This document shows positions 8,028-19,500 of a stretch of DNA of 64,000 nt, piece after piece. Numbering within the stretch: the stretch's first letter is position 1; every line of letters begins with the position of its first letter. This DNA comes from an uncultured Eubacteriales bacterium (GTDB taxonomy: Bacteria; Bacillota; Clostridia; Christensenellales; Aristaeellaceae): NCBI GenBank assembly GCA_902761755.1, contig CACWLP010000004.1, forward strand, positions 1 through 64,000. The letters are read 5' to 3'. The notes below the pieces were generated by a model. That model had not been told where the DNA came from. It ran no database searches and saw only the letters and a program-made list of their open reading frames with translations. Position numbers and translations under genes: made by a program.

Positions 8028-9332
8028 ATGGAGCAAACCACGCGATACCATTCCGTTAGATTGGATAAAAGCCGGTGCAAGGGCTGCACCAACTGCCTCA
8101 AGCACTGCCCCACGGAGGCGATCCGCGTCCGCGGCGGGCGGGCGCACATCATCGACGAGCGCTGCATCGACTGCGGCGAGTGCATCCGCATCTGCGACTA
8201 TCACGCCAAGGTAGCCATAACGGACGATCTGAGCACCATTCACGGCTTTCCTCATAAGATCGCCATTCCCGCGCCCACGCTGTACGGCCAGTTCCGCAAT
8301 CTGAAATCCATCGGGCCGGTGCTGGACGCGCTGAAGGCCATCGGGTTCGACGAGGTGTTCGAGGTGGCCCGGGGCGCCGACGTGGTCAGCCGCGCCATTC
8401 ACGAAAAGCTGCGGGAGCCCGGGCTGCCCAAGCCCCTGATTTCGTCTGCCTGTCCCGCCGTGGTGCGCCTGATCCAGGTGCGCTTTCCCGGCCTGATCCC
8501 CAACATCGTGGACGTACGCCAGCCCATGGAAGTGGCCGCCATGATCGCCAAGACGGAATACTGCCGAAAGCACGGCTGCAAGCCCGAGGACGTAGGCGTG
8601 TTCTTTATCACCCCCTGCCCCGCCAAAATGACCGCCATCCGTTCCCCCATCGGCCAGGAAAAATCCGCCGTGGACGGGGCCATTTCCATGATGGAGATTT
8701 ACGGCCAGCTGCTGCCTCACATCGACCGGATCATCAAAAGCCCCTCCAAATCCGAAGCCACCTATTACGGCGTGCGCTGGGCTGCCAGCAGCGGCGAGGC
8801 CAGCGTGGTCTGCCCCGAAAATTCCCTGGCTGTGGACGGTATCCACAATGTGAACCGCGTGCTGGAGGAAATCGAAAACAACAAGCTCAGCGATCTGGTT
8901 TTCTTCGAGGGCAACGCCTGCATGGGCGGCTGCGTGGGTGGGCCGCTGACCTTTGAAAACAATTACGTTGCCAAGAATGCCATCCGCAAGCTCTCCAACA
9001 CCTGCGCCATGGAGCATCCCGCCGATAACGTGCCCGTTTCCATGATGACCAAATATCCCCTGTACAACGATAAGCCCATCGAGCCCAACAGCGCCATGCA
9101 GCTGGACGACAACATCGTGGTGGCCATGCAGAAAATGGAGCGGATGAACGCCATCCTCTCGGATCTGCCGGGGTACGACTGCGGCTCCTGCGGCTCCCCC
9201 ACCTGCCGTACCTTTGCCGAAGACATCGTGAGGGGCTTCTGCAGCGAAATGGACTGCATCCATAAGCTGAAGGACCAGCTGAAGGTCATGGCCCAGCAGA
9301 TGGTGGAATTGGCCCAGACCAAGCGAGAATAA
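8028..9332 (+). CDS. [FeFe]-hydrogenase-like protein, probable redox/H2 sensor
   Basis: A 434-residue iron-sulfur protein. Two [4Fe-4S] ferredoxin motifs lie at C17/C20/C23/C27 and C46/C49/C52/C56. The H-cluster domain follows, with L1 SSACP (A141, C142), L2 TPCPAK (C197) and L3 NACMGGCVGG (C298, C302). All four cluster ligands are kept, but the usual proton-transfer cysteine before C142 is alanine. The same change is reported for putative sensory hydrogenases (HydS types). A C-terminal FeS domain follows, with CGSCGSPTC at about 385-393. It is therefore more likely a sensor than a bulk hydrogenase. No NADH-linked hydABC subunits are adjacent. Confidence 0.85.
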   Translation: MEQTTRYHSVRLDKSRCKGCTNCLKHCPTEAIRVRGGRAHIIDERCIDCGECIRICDYHAKVAITDDLSTIHGFPHKIAIPAPTLYGQFRNLKSIGPVLDALKAIGFDEVFEVARGADVVSRAIHEKLREPGLPKPLISSACPAVVRLIQVRFPGLIPNIVDVRQPMEVAAMIAKTEYCRKHGCKPEDVGVFFITPCPAKMTAIRSPIGQEKSAVDGAISMMEIYGQLLPHIDRIIKSPSKSEATYYGVRWAASSGEASVVCPENSLAVDGIHNVNRVLEEIENNKLSDLVFFEGNACMGGCVGGPLTFENNYVAKNAIRKLSNTCAMEHPADNVPVSMMTKYPLYNDKPIEPNSAMQLDDNIVVAMQKMERMNAILSDLPGYDCGSCGSPTCRTFAEDIVRGFCSEMDCIHKLKDQLKVMAQQMVELAQTKRE

Positions 9333-9356
9333 ACGCCCTCAAGGAGGAAAACAGCA

Positions 9357-9701
9357 ATGAAAGTATTCGAACTGGCCCGGCTGATCGACGCCAAATCCCT
9401 GACCCCCGGCGTGCAGGAAGACAAGGAAGTGCGCTGCGGCTATACCTGCGATCTTCTTTCCTGGGTGATGGCCCACGGCGCGGAAGGCATGGCCTGGGTG
9501 ACGGTGCAGATCCACATGAACGTGATCGCCGTGGCTTCTCTGGCCGAAATGGCCTGCGTGATCCTGCCGGAAAACATCGAAATGCCCCCGGAGAGCCTGA
9601 AAAAAGCCGAGGACGAGGGCCTGACCGTTCTGCAGAGCCCCCTGACCGCCTTTGGCATCTGCGGGCGCATGGCGGCCGCCGGCATCCCCGATAAGGCGTA
9701 A
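9357..9701 (+). CDS. Second DRTGG-domain-like small protein
   Basis: A 114-residue paralogue of the first gene of the operon, starting MKVFELARLIDAKSLT behind an AAGGAGG ribosome site. It shares the GIxxxxTCDLLSWVMAH-like core and the closing TAFGICG with the 7220 protein's TAFTTCG. In clostridial genomes such genes flank hydrogenase-like genes. The function is unknown. Confidence 0.7.
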   Translation: MKVFELARLIDAKSLTPGVQEDKEVRCGYTCDLLSWVMAHGAEGMAWVTVQIHMNVIAVASLAEMACVILPENIEMPPESLKKAEDEGLTVLQSPLTAFGICGRMAAAGIPDKA

Positions 9702-9706
9702 AGATC

Positions 9707-10414
9707 ATGGATCTGTTTGCGGATCTGCACATTCATTCCTGCCTGTCCCCCTGCGGCGATAACGATATGACTCCGGGGAACATCCTGGGCATGGCGAAAG
9801 TGAAGGGCCTGGACGCCGTCGCCATTTCGGACCATAATTCCGCCCGGAACCTGCCCGCCGCCCAAATCATCGCCGAGGCTTACGATGTATTGCTGGTGCC
9901 CGCCATCGAAATCACCACCAGCGAGGAAGTGCACATGCTGGGGTATTTCCCGGACGTGCAGACGGCGGTGGATTTCGGCGAAATGCTGAAAGCCCATCTG
10001 CCGCCCAGGAAGAACAAGCCCGGCCTTTTCGGGGAACAGCGGATCATGAACGAGGACGACGAGATCATCGGCGAGGAAGACGCATTGCTTATCGGCGCCA
10101 CCGATCTCCCCCTCAAGGAATGCGCTTCCCTGGTCCGGGCTGTGGGCGGCGTGCCGGTGCCGGCGCATATCAACCGCGGGGCCAACGGCTTGCTGATCAA
10201 TCTGGGCATGATGCCCAAGGAGCCGGAATTCACCACCGTGGAGGTGTGGCGGCATCTCCCATGCCAGCCTGAGCCCATGGAAGGCCGCCACGTGCTGCAC
10301 TCCTCAGACGCCCATTACCTGGAGGATATTTCAGAGCCGGAATTTGTGCTTCACCTGAAAGAAAAAAGCGTGGCTGCCCTGCTGGACTGGATGCGCACGC
10401 CGCGAACCATCTAA
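9707..10414 (+). CDS. PHP-domain phosphoesterase
   Basis: A 235-residue PHP metal-dependent hydrolase. Metal-binding motifs visible are DLHIHS at 6-11, SDHN at about 42-45, E at about 67 in PAIEITTSEEVHMLGYF, and SSDAHYLEDI near the C-terminus. It starts 5 nt after the preceding gene and ends the operon. PHP enzymes hydrolyse phosphoesters. The pairing with a GHKL kinase and DRTGG proteins suggests a signalling or nucleotide-turnover job, which is inference. Confidence 0.85.
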   Translation: MDLFADLHIHSCLSPCGDNDMTPGNILGMAKVKGLDAVAISDHNSARNLPAAQIIAEAYDVLLVPAIEITTSEEVHMLGYFPDVQTAVDFGEMLKAHLPPRKNKPGLFGEQRIMNEDDEIIGEEDALLIGATDLPLKECASLVRAVGGVPVPAHINRGANGLLINLGMMPKEPEFTTVEVWRHLPCQPEPMEGRHVLHSSDAHYLEDISEPEFVLHLKEKSVAALLDWMRTPRTI

Positions 10415-10445
10415 TACGCCTCTTCCCAACCCTGCAGCAATGAAA

Positions 10446-10496
10446 CAGCGCTTCGGCTTCCCCGACGGGGCATCAGCCGAAGCGCTGCTGTTTTTT
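10446..10496 (+). terminator. Intrinsic terminator of the hydrogenase-like operon
   Basis: A 13-bp stem (10446-10458 with 10475-10487) with an inner CCCC/GGGG helix, followed by T6 at 10491-10496. It lies between convergent operons. Confidence 0.85.
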
Positions 10497-10502
10497 GGGG
10501 TT

Positions 10503-13500
10503 TTAGCGTTCTTTCTTCCTGCGGCGTCCGGCCAGGGAGGCAAGCAGCAAGCCGGTCACGAGCAGGAGGAGGAAGGGCAGGATATCGGTATGGTATCCGG
10601 TGGGCGCCACAGGCTCCAGGTTGTTGGTGAAATCCACAGCCGTATCCACGTTCATGGCGATATTGGAAGCAGTATTACTTCCCACCGGATCCGCCGGATC
10701 GGAACCTGCGGCCTGAACCACATAGCCGGGAACGTAGCAGCCGTATTCTTCCTCCGTGACCGTGACCGTGATTCCCCGCGGAATGCTGATCATGATTCTT
10801 TGGTTATTTCCAAGGCGGAGGGCCGAGCCGGAGAGCTTTCCGTTTGCATCGGCTGTCAGCTTGCCTTTTGCGCCCGTTCCCGTATCGGCTTTCCATTCGC
10901 TGCCGTCGTATGTGTAGCGCGCATAATCGCACTGGTAATCCCTTTCCAGTCCGCTTACGGTAAAGCTGAATTCATCCGTCAGAATGGCGAAGCTGCCGGT
11001 AATATGCTTGGAAATGGTAAGATTCATACTGCCGGACCAGTAAACCTTGCCGTCGCGGGCGACGCCGTACAGGTACAGGGGCGTTCCTTCCTGGTTTTTC
11101 AGCGGATTCTGGGTCTGGCTGTCCGGACGTGCGTTCCGGAAGGCTCCCAATCCGCTGTGGGGCCCGCCTTCCATAACGGCAAACTGCTGATTCTGAATGA
11201 AATGCGGATCATCCTGCGCCCAAACCCAGATGGAACCATCGTCGGAGGTGATATCGCCCGTCACCGTCAGGGAGGCCGCGTCCGTGCCGGAATAACCGGC
11301 AATGTAGATATCCTGATACACGCTGGTGCCGCCCGGATATACGCTGCTGTCCGAACCGTTGGCCGGGGTTTGGCCCAGCGTGGCGCCGGTTTTTACGTTA
11401 TTGACGAACACCGGGCCGCCGGAGATGTTCATGGCGGCGCCTTCCGCCAGGCAGATCGCCGCGCCGTTTCCGGAAGTCGTCGAATTCTGCAGGGTGGTGC
11501 CGTTGCCGACGGTCAGGGAAGCGCCGCTTTTTACCTCAACGATGGCGCCGCTGCAGGAAACCGGGAAGCTGTTGCCTTGGCCGTCAATGGTAATTCTGCC
11601 CAGCGTCAGGCTGCTGTCTTCCACCGTCAACATGCTTTCTCCCGTATAAGCACGTTTGATCACAGCCGATTCGGAGCCGCCCACATACGGGAAGCCGTCG
11701 TCCGCATTCTTTTCGGCGGTGGTAAGTATGGCCTTCTGCCCGTTCATCAAGCTGGCGGGCTGCTTCATTTCGTATTCATGCACCAGCATTTCAATGGAAT
11801 GGGAAACAGGAATGAAACGCTCAAACTCGCCGGATTCGTTCTTGTAATACCATTCGTTTGAATCGCCGGCGTTAACCTTGTTGAATGCGGTCACCAGCGC
11901 GGAATACACCGCGGGCGTATACGTGGCTGTAGCAGCATCATAGGAATACAGCAGTTCCTGCTGGCCGCTGGCGTTTTTGCCCACGATCTTGCAAACCGCG
12001 TGCAGATTGTAGAAGGTCACCTGATAATTGAATTTTGTGGTGGTTTTCATTTCGCCGGAGGTGTACGGATATCCGGATCCGTCCACCAGCAGGCTCACTT
12101 CACCCATATCGTTTTCGGCGCTGGTCTTAAAGTGCTCTTTCTGATCGTTTTTGAGCAGCTCGGTAACCGTATAGCCGAATCCCAGCGGCAGCAGATCGGC
12201 TACTTTGGATTCCCCGTTGTGCAGGGAGAAGTATGCTTTGCCCTTGGTAAATATCATTCCGCCGTATGTTCCGCTGAAATCTTCGGCGAGAATATCCGGC
12301 GAGCCGCTGATCTTTCCGGTCAGCTGTACCTCAAACCGGTAGACAGCGTTGCTGTTCTGATCCGCCGGATCGTCGCTGACCACCTGCTTGGTTACCGTCA
12401 GGGAATAAATCTTCCGCCAGTAGATCTTTTTGTCATCCTGGTTCGATTCGTCCAGCTGGCCGCCTTTCATGCCGTTGCGGTCGTTGATGAAGTAGTTCAT
12501 GCCGCCGGTGGCGCTGCCTTCAAATGTGGCGAAAGGATCCATCTCTGCGCCGTGATTTCCGTAAAGCCCGTCGGTATAGCTATCGCCAGGCACGTATACG
12601 CCGATGGAAGCGCCGCGGATGAGGCCCCGGGACACGATCACGGTCGGCGGGTTATTGGCCGTCCTGTCAAAGCCCTGATCCATCTGGATGTTGTTGGCCT
12701 TTGCATAGCTGCTGACAAAAGGATCCTGGCCTTCGGGAGCGGGCCCGACCGTGGCCATGCTGCTGGTATTCTGGTACACGAAAGGAGCGCCGGAGAAATA
12801 GATCCTGGCATTGCTGTCGCCCACGGCAATGCCGCCGCCGATGCCGGTAACGCTGTTCTGCGCGATGCTGCCGCCGGACATGATCAGCCTCCGGGCGCCG
12901 TTTCCGCCGTTCATATAGATACCGCCGCCGTTTTCCGCGGTGCAGCGGCTGATGCTGCCGCCGGTGATCTTGATCATACCGGATTTGGGGCTGGCCACAT
13001 CGTCCACAACGCCCTTATTGAAGTACACGCCGCCGCCGTTGCCGGTTGCCGTACACTTGGTAATGGTGCCCAGCATCATGGTCATCGTGCCGCTGCCGCC
13101 GTCGATATATACGCCGCCGCCGTTATTCGCGGAGCAATTCCGGATCGAGCCGCCGGTCATCAGCAGCTTCGCGCCGTAATTGAGATAGATGCCGCCGCCG
13201 TTCCCGGTGGTTTCGGCGTTCTGGAGCGTGGCATTCCGCCCCAACGTGATCTCAATCGCCGCCTGGGTGCCGTAATCCGCCCGGATGATGCTTGTATAGG
13301 CCGTTGCCGCAACATTGTCCCGGTTGCCGTCCAGCACGACGTTGGACAGCGTCAGGTTGGCTTTGGCCGTAATCATCGGCTTGTTATTCGTCATGCCGGT
13401 AGACCGTGTTATGGTGCAGCGGGTGCCTTTTCTGCCCCGGTAGGGATACAGGCTGTCATTGCTGTTGGCAGTGGTCAGGGTGACGGTCTTTCCCGTGCCG

Positions 13501-16500
13501 CCCGTGACCTCCATATAGTATTCCGCCGTATACGTCTCCACCAGCATCTTCACCTGGTAGGCGCTGCCGGTATACGGCGTGCCGTCCGCATAATACAGCG
13601 TGGTCCCGTTGTCATCCAGGCTCCGCAGGGTGCTGAACGCGCTGGTGGTAGTGGTGTCGGTGCTGTGTGCGGCGGTCAGGGCATCCAGACGGTCGAATAC
13701 AGCCGGGCGGACATGGTTCTGGTCGATGTAAAGCAGCCTGCCGTTGCCGTCGGTGATTTTGCAGATCGGGTCGCCGCCCCAGATGATCTTTTTGCCGGTA
13801 TCATCCTGGCGGTCAACGATGCCGTAGAGCGATCCGTCCTCAGACCAGAAGACCTTGTGCTCGTCGGTGAAGCCGGCCGGGTTGGACAGCGTGCCTTGCG
13901 CCGTGCCGAACCGCGTCAGTTTCTTCTTCGCATTCACCACGCGGATCTCGCCGCCGATGCCGCAATACACCTTGACGCTATTTGCATTGACGATTTCGCC
14001 GCTGGTGGTATCCGGCAAACGCAGGTTGGAGGGCTTGCCGTCCACGGTCAGGTTGCCTGTGATATCGAACATATGCTGGGTCTGATCTCCCCCTGCTTCA
14101 CCCAGCGTCAGCGTAACGCCATTCCGCAGGTATACGCCGGCCGCATCCATCTCCTGTTCCGTTCTCAGGCGGTTGCCGGTAACGGCAGTACTTCCCAGCA
14201 AGGTCATGTTGGTCAGAGTAAACAGGCCGCCGCCTTTGCCGCCGCTGATGTTGCCGGTGACAGTGGCGCCGTTCATGTTCATCATGCCGTTTTTTTCATT
14301 ATCATAGTTCTGGCAGACGCCGCCGCCGCTGCCTGCGGCCTGATTGTCCGTCACGGAGGAATCTTCTAACGTGAAAGTCTTTGTGTTGGTAAAGATGCCA
14401 CCGCCGGACATTTGATAGGTGATGCCGTTGCTGGTAACTTCCATTGACCCCTGGGCGATGTTGCCGGAGATGACGCTGTGGTTCGTTACTGTAAAGTAAT
14501 CCTTCGTGCCGTTGTTTTGGTACACGCCGCCGCCCAAACCCGTAGCCGTGCAGTTCCGAATAGTGGTTCCGCTGAGAGTGGTCTGCTTACCCGCCAGATA
14601 TAAACCTCCACCGTTCGTGTTTTCTGCCACGGTGTAGCAGTTCTCTACGATGCTGTCGCTCACAGAAACGGTCGCTGCGCTGGTGTATACACCGCCGCCG
14701 CTCCTGGTGCTGGAATAGCAAGTGTCAATGGTGGTGTCTACCATTGTGAACTGTGAACCATCCGCCAGGTTGGCGGGATTGATATAGGTACTATCGACCT
14801 TACTGTGGAAGATTGCGCCGCCCTCGTTAGGCGCTGTGCAGTTTCGGATGCTGGTATTATTGTCGATGGTCAGCGTATTGGATCTGCACCAGATCGCACC
14901 ACCCAGGCATCTCGCCGAGCAGCCGTCAAAAGTGCAGCCGGAAACGATCGTATCAATCGCCTTTGAATTGTAAATGTTGATGGCGCCGCCATTGTTGCCG
15001 ATGTTGTTGATGAAGGTACAGTCGGTGATGGTGTTGTATTTGGCCGTGCTTCGCATGGCGCCGCCGTTGCCGTTGGAACCGGTGCCGTTGAGGGCGTAGC
15101 AGTTTTCAAAGGTGCAGCCCGTCAGGTACACCCAGCTGTCCGTGGTCGGCTGTCCGCTTGTATTGTCGGAGTTGCCCGACCAGATGTTGAGCGCGCCGCC
15201 GTTTTTCGCATTGGACGTGCTGTTTCGGAAGATGGTGTTCGAAATATGGACTTGTGTTGCGCCGCTTTCCATGGAACCCGCGGCCTGTCCTGCGCTGCAG
15301 CCCTCAAAGGTACAACCGTCAACTACCGTATAGGATTCGCGGCTTCCGTCCGCAGCAACATAGTGGAACAGAGCGCCGCCCTGCTGATTCGCCTTGCAGG
15401 ATATGAACTGGCTGTTCTCGACAGTCACAGTCTTCATGCTGGTCCAGACCGCGCCGCCGCCAAATTTATCCAAACCAAGCGTACACTCACAGTTTGTAAA
15501 GCTGCAATTTTTGACGGTTAAGCTGCCTCTGGGGGTTTTATCAGAGCTGTTTTTATCGACCGATTCGATATAGATGCCGCCGCCGAATTGGGCCTTGCTG
15601 TTTATAAAATCGACGTTTTCGATCTCAACGTTCCAGCCTTTTGTCTTGATAATGCCGCCTTTTATGTTATCGCCGCCAAAGTTCTTGCCGTCGAAAACCA
15701 GGTTCTTTACTGTCAGCTTATCCTGATAGTCTCCGCCTGAAAGCGTACCGTTCGGCGCTTTAATGAAAGAATCGAAGTTGCCCGAGCCGCGGCTGACGGT
15801 GGCGCGGGGCGCAGTGACCGTGCCTTCCGCGTTCGTCTCTTCGGGATGAAAGCGGAAATGGCCGTTCACAGAGGTCTGGAAGGTGATGTCGCGCTTGATC
15901 CCGCCGCCGGTGGACAGATTCACCATTTCGCTCTGCGGGATCATATAGTCCACCAGCAACTCGATGGTGGCTTTGACCGTGGTCGTATCGCCGTCCGGAT
16001 AGAAGGCGGCATGATGAGAAGTGATAAATTCGTTGGCCTGGCGCGGAGAATTGAAGGTATACTCCCATTTACCGGCAGTCGCGCCCTCGCCTGCGTGCTC
16101 CTGCACAAATCCGGTGCTCAGATAGGTTGGATTGTCCGGGTCGCTGCCCGCCGCCTGAATGCGTTCGTTCACCACCACGCGGCAAATCTGCCGATCGCTG
16201 TAGAAAACCAGCTCGTGGGTCTGGCCGGAGTTAGAGGGCGTAACGTCATTATTTGTGCCGCCGATGGTGAAGCCGGACGCGTCCACGCTTGCATCGGCAG
16301 TAACGATGATCGGGTCCGCATCGGAGGTAAGCCGCTGGTCATATTCCACAGTTCCGGAGGCGATGCCATCTTCCGGGTGCTCCGCGTCATATGCCGTGTA
16401 GTACTTTCCGGAAAGCGTATAGGGCATGCCCTTGCCGCCGGGAAGCAGGATGCGGATCGACTCGCCGGGCTTGAGCGCCAGATCGGAGGCCTGAACCGGC

Positions 16501-19500
16501 AGCAGCACATTCTGAATGGCGTCGTTTTTTGAGAAAACGTAGCCGTAGCCGGTCTGGGCCGCGCTGTTGATCACGGGCTTGTCGGCGCCGTTCACCTTCA
16601 CATTCAGGCTGTCGATGACCAGCGTATCCGTAGGATGGTTATTCTCGATGGAGAGATAATAGGGCTCGGTATACAGGAAGATCAGGGTGGTTACCGTATT
16701 TGTGGTATCCCCGCCCTCGATAATGCTGCCGTCGCGCTTCTTGAAATTCCACAGGTTGTTCGTGGTGTCCCAGTCGATACGGGTCAGGTAATCGTCATAG
16801 TGCATATCCCCCACGGTCGCCTGCTGCACGAAAGCATTGCCGAACACAGACGTTTGATTTCCGGAAGGCGCCACCGCACCCAAGCGGCGGATATCCTCCG
16901 CCACTTCGGAAACGGCGTTTTCATAGGAAGGCGGCGTGCCGTCGGCCTTCCGGATGTATATTCCGCCGTTTGTGGTACTGGTATTGTTGGTGGTGGAGTA
17001 GAATTGTTTCGTATAGTCCGGCCCGTCAAACGGCAGCCCTCTTGTATAATCCGCGACATAATAGACCTTGATATTGAAATTGCGCACCCAGTACAGCTTT
17101 TTATTGGTGGCATCTTCTTTCACGATCAGGTTCGGGGTCCTGTCGTTGGTGATCTTTGATTTGTTTGTTACAACGTTGTTATTCACATAGATGCCGAACC
17201 GGGTGCTGGGCACGCCGCGCTGGGCAAGAACGGTGGTGTTCTTCCCATCTACCGTCACCGGATCATCCGACACATAGATGCCGATATTTGCGCCGCTGCC
17301 GAGGGATTGGAAATTCAGGATTGCGTCAGTGTCGAAATTGAGATAGACGTTGCTCTTTTCGCCCGCCATCGTGTTATCGTAAATCTTGACATTCCCATTA
17401 AAGTACACACGGGCGTTCGCATCGCCAACGCTGACTGCGCCGCCGGCCGAGGCAGTATTCCCTCTTACGTATACAGCCTCGTTAAAGGTTACTGTGCCGG
17501 TATCGACAAACACGCCGGCGCCGTTCTTGGCTTTATTGGCCAATGCCGGGTCAATGGTTGTTGCATTTGTTCCGATGATGCTGTTTTTCAGCGTAGCGGA
17601 TCCGCTGCCGACCCATACCGCGCCACCGTTGCCGTTTTCGGCCTTGTTTCCGGTCAACTTGGCGGTATTATTCGTGATGGAAACTGCGCCGGATACTGAG
17701 CAGATGCCGCCGCCATTGCCGTATGTGGCTGTGTTGCCGGAAATTTCAGACCCACGGCTTCCGGTATAGCTGACGGAACCGATATTGGAATAGACCGCGC
17801 CGCCATTCTGATTCGCGGTATTGCCCGTGATTTTGCCGCCGGTCATAATGAATGAGCTCTCGTTGGTATATACTGCGCCGCCATCCTGCCCGGCTGTGTT
17901 ATTGGACATGCTGCCGCCGGACACCTCTACCGAGCCGGTGGCCGACCAGATCGCGCCGCCGTTGCTCCCGGCGCTGTTTTCCGTGATGCTGCCTTTTATC
18001 AGCTTGAACGTCAGCGTCTCCATGCAGACGGCACCGCCGTTTTCCTCGGCCGTGTTGTGTGCCATCGTTGCATTGTCGCCGTTTACGTTCACGTAAGCAT
18101 TATGCGCATAGATGCCGCCGCCGGAAGCTGCAGCCGCGTTGTAGCTGATACTGCCGCCGGTGATGTCGATGGTGCCGGAGCCCATGTAAATGGCGCCGCC
18201 GTCGACCGCCCGGTTCGGGCTGCCTTCCGCGCCGATAGAACCGCCGCTGACGGTGACGGTTTCGCTGCCGTCATAATAGACAGCGCCGCCTTTTTCCGCG
18301 CTGTTATCGGTGAAGGTTCCGCCGCTGATGTTTACGGTGCCGGCGGAGGCATAGATCCCGCCGCCGTTCTTCGCAGAGCAGCCGGTTACGATGCCGCCGG
18401 TCATGTTGACGGTTCCCTTCAGGCTGTTGACCGCGGCGCCGTTGCCGGAGCTGATCGCATTTTGCAGCGTGGTGCCGTCCGCAATATTCAGCGTGCCCTC
18501 GTTGCTGATCAGGGCGCTGGGATAAGGAATGATTTCGTCGTTTCCGTTACGGCGGATGTTGCCGTCCAGCGTGATGTTTTCAAACCCAAGCTCGCCCAGG
18601 TTGCTGAACATGGGCACTGTCAGGTTGTCCTTGCGTTTGATGACGGAAGTCATGCCCGCCGTGATTTTGTTGTCGGGATCGTCGTCCGGCTCCGCCGTGG
18701 TCAGGGTGACATGCAGGAAGGCGGGAATTTCCGGCGCATCGCTGGCGGGCATAAGATACTCCGGAACCAGCATTTCGATGGTTTCCGTAAAGTCGGCGTC
18801 ATATTCCTCGATGTACCGGACAGCAGCGGAGATCGTGCTGAATTTTCTTGTGCCGATGCGGCAGATGACCTCGGGCGCGTTGATCAGCGTCAGCGTCATA
18901 TCCGCATCCAGAACGTTCTCCCCGGACAGCTCCACCACGCTGTTGCCGTCGACTGCGATATCTGCCGGCGAGGCATTGGAATCCTGGGTATCCTTTATTT
19001 TGGCCGTGAGGGTAAAGTTTTCGTTGCCGGTTTCGGTGACGATATAGCTGCCGGGGGCAAGGCCGATGATGGTGACGGCGTCGCCGTCCTTTACTTCAAA
19101 GGTGATCACGCCGGGGTTGGCTCCATTTGCAGGCGTGGCGGAAATCGTGGAATAGCCGGTGCCGTCCACGGGATAGGTATCCCGGTTGATGGCCGTGGAT
19201 TCGATCCTGACGGTGAAGGGCTCGTCATACCCCGTGTCCTCCGTCACGGTCTTGACCACGGTGAGGTTATAGCCGCGCTCACGGTAAATGGCGTAGATCA
19301 CGGGCCAGTTCTGGATCGTTACCCAGTCGGGTTCATCCATGAACTTCCAGGCAAGCTTATTATCCTGGATCTTGGTATACAGGGTCAGCGTTTCCGTGAT
19401 TGCTGCATCATAGGGGGCATTATTGCCGTCGCGATAGCCGTTGCCCGAATTCCCCGGGAAGTTGATGGCGCCGGTATCATGTTTAATATCGTCGCTGTTT

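Noticed and set aside
8028..9332. Catalytic H2-producing hydrogenase
   Set aside because: The proton-transfer cysteine is alanine and no electron-transfer subunits are adjacent, so a sensor role is preferred.
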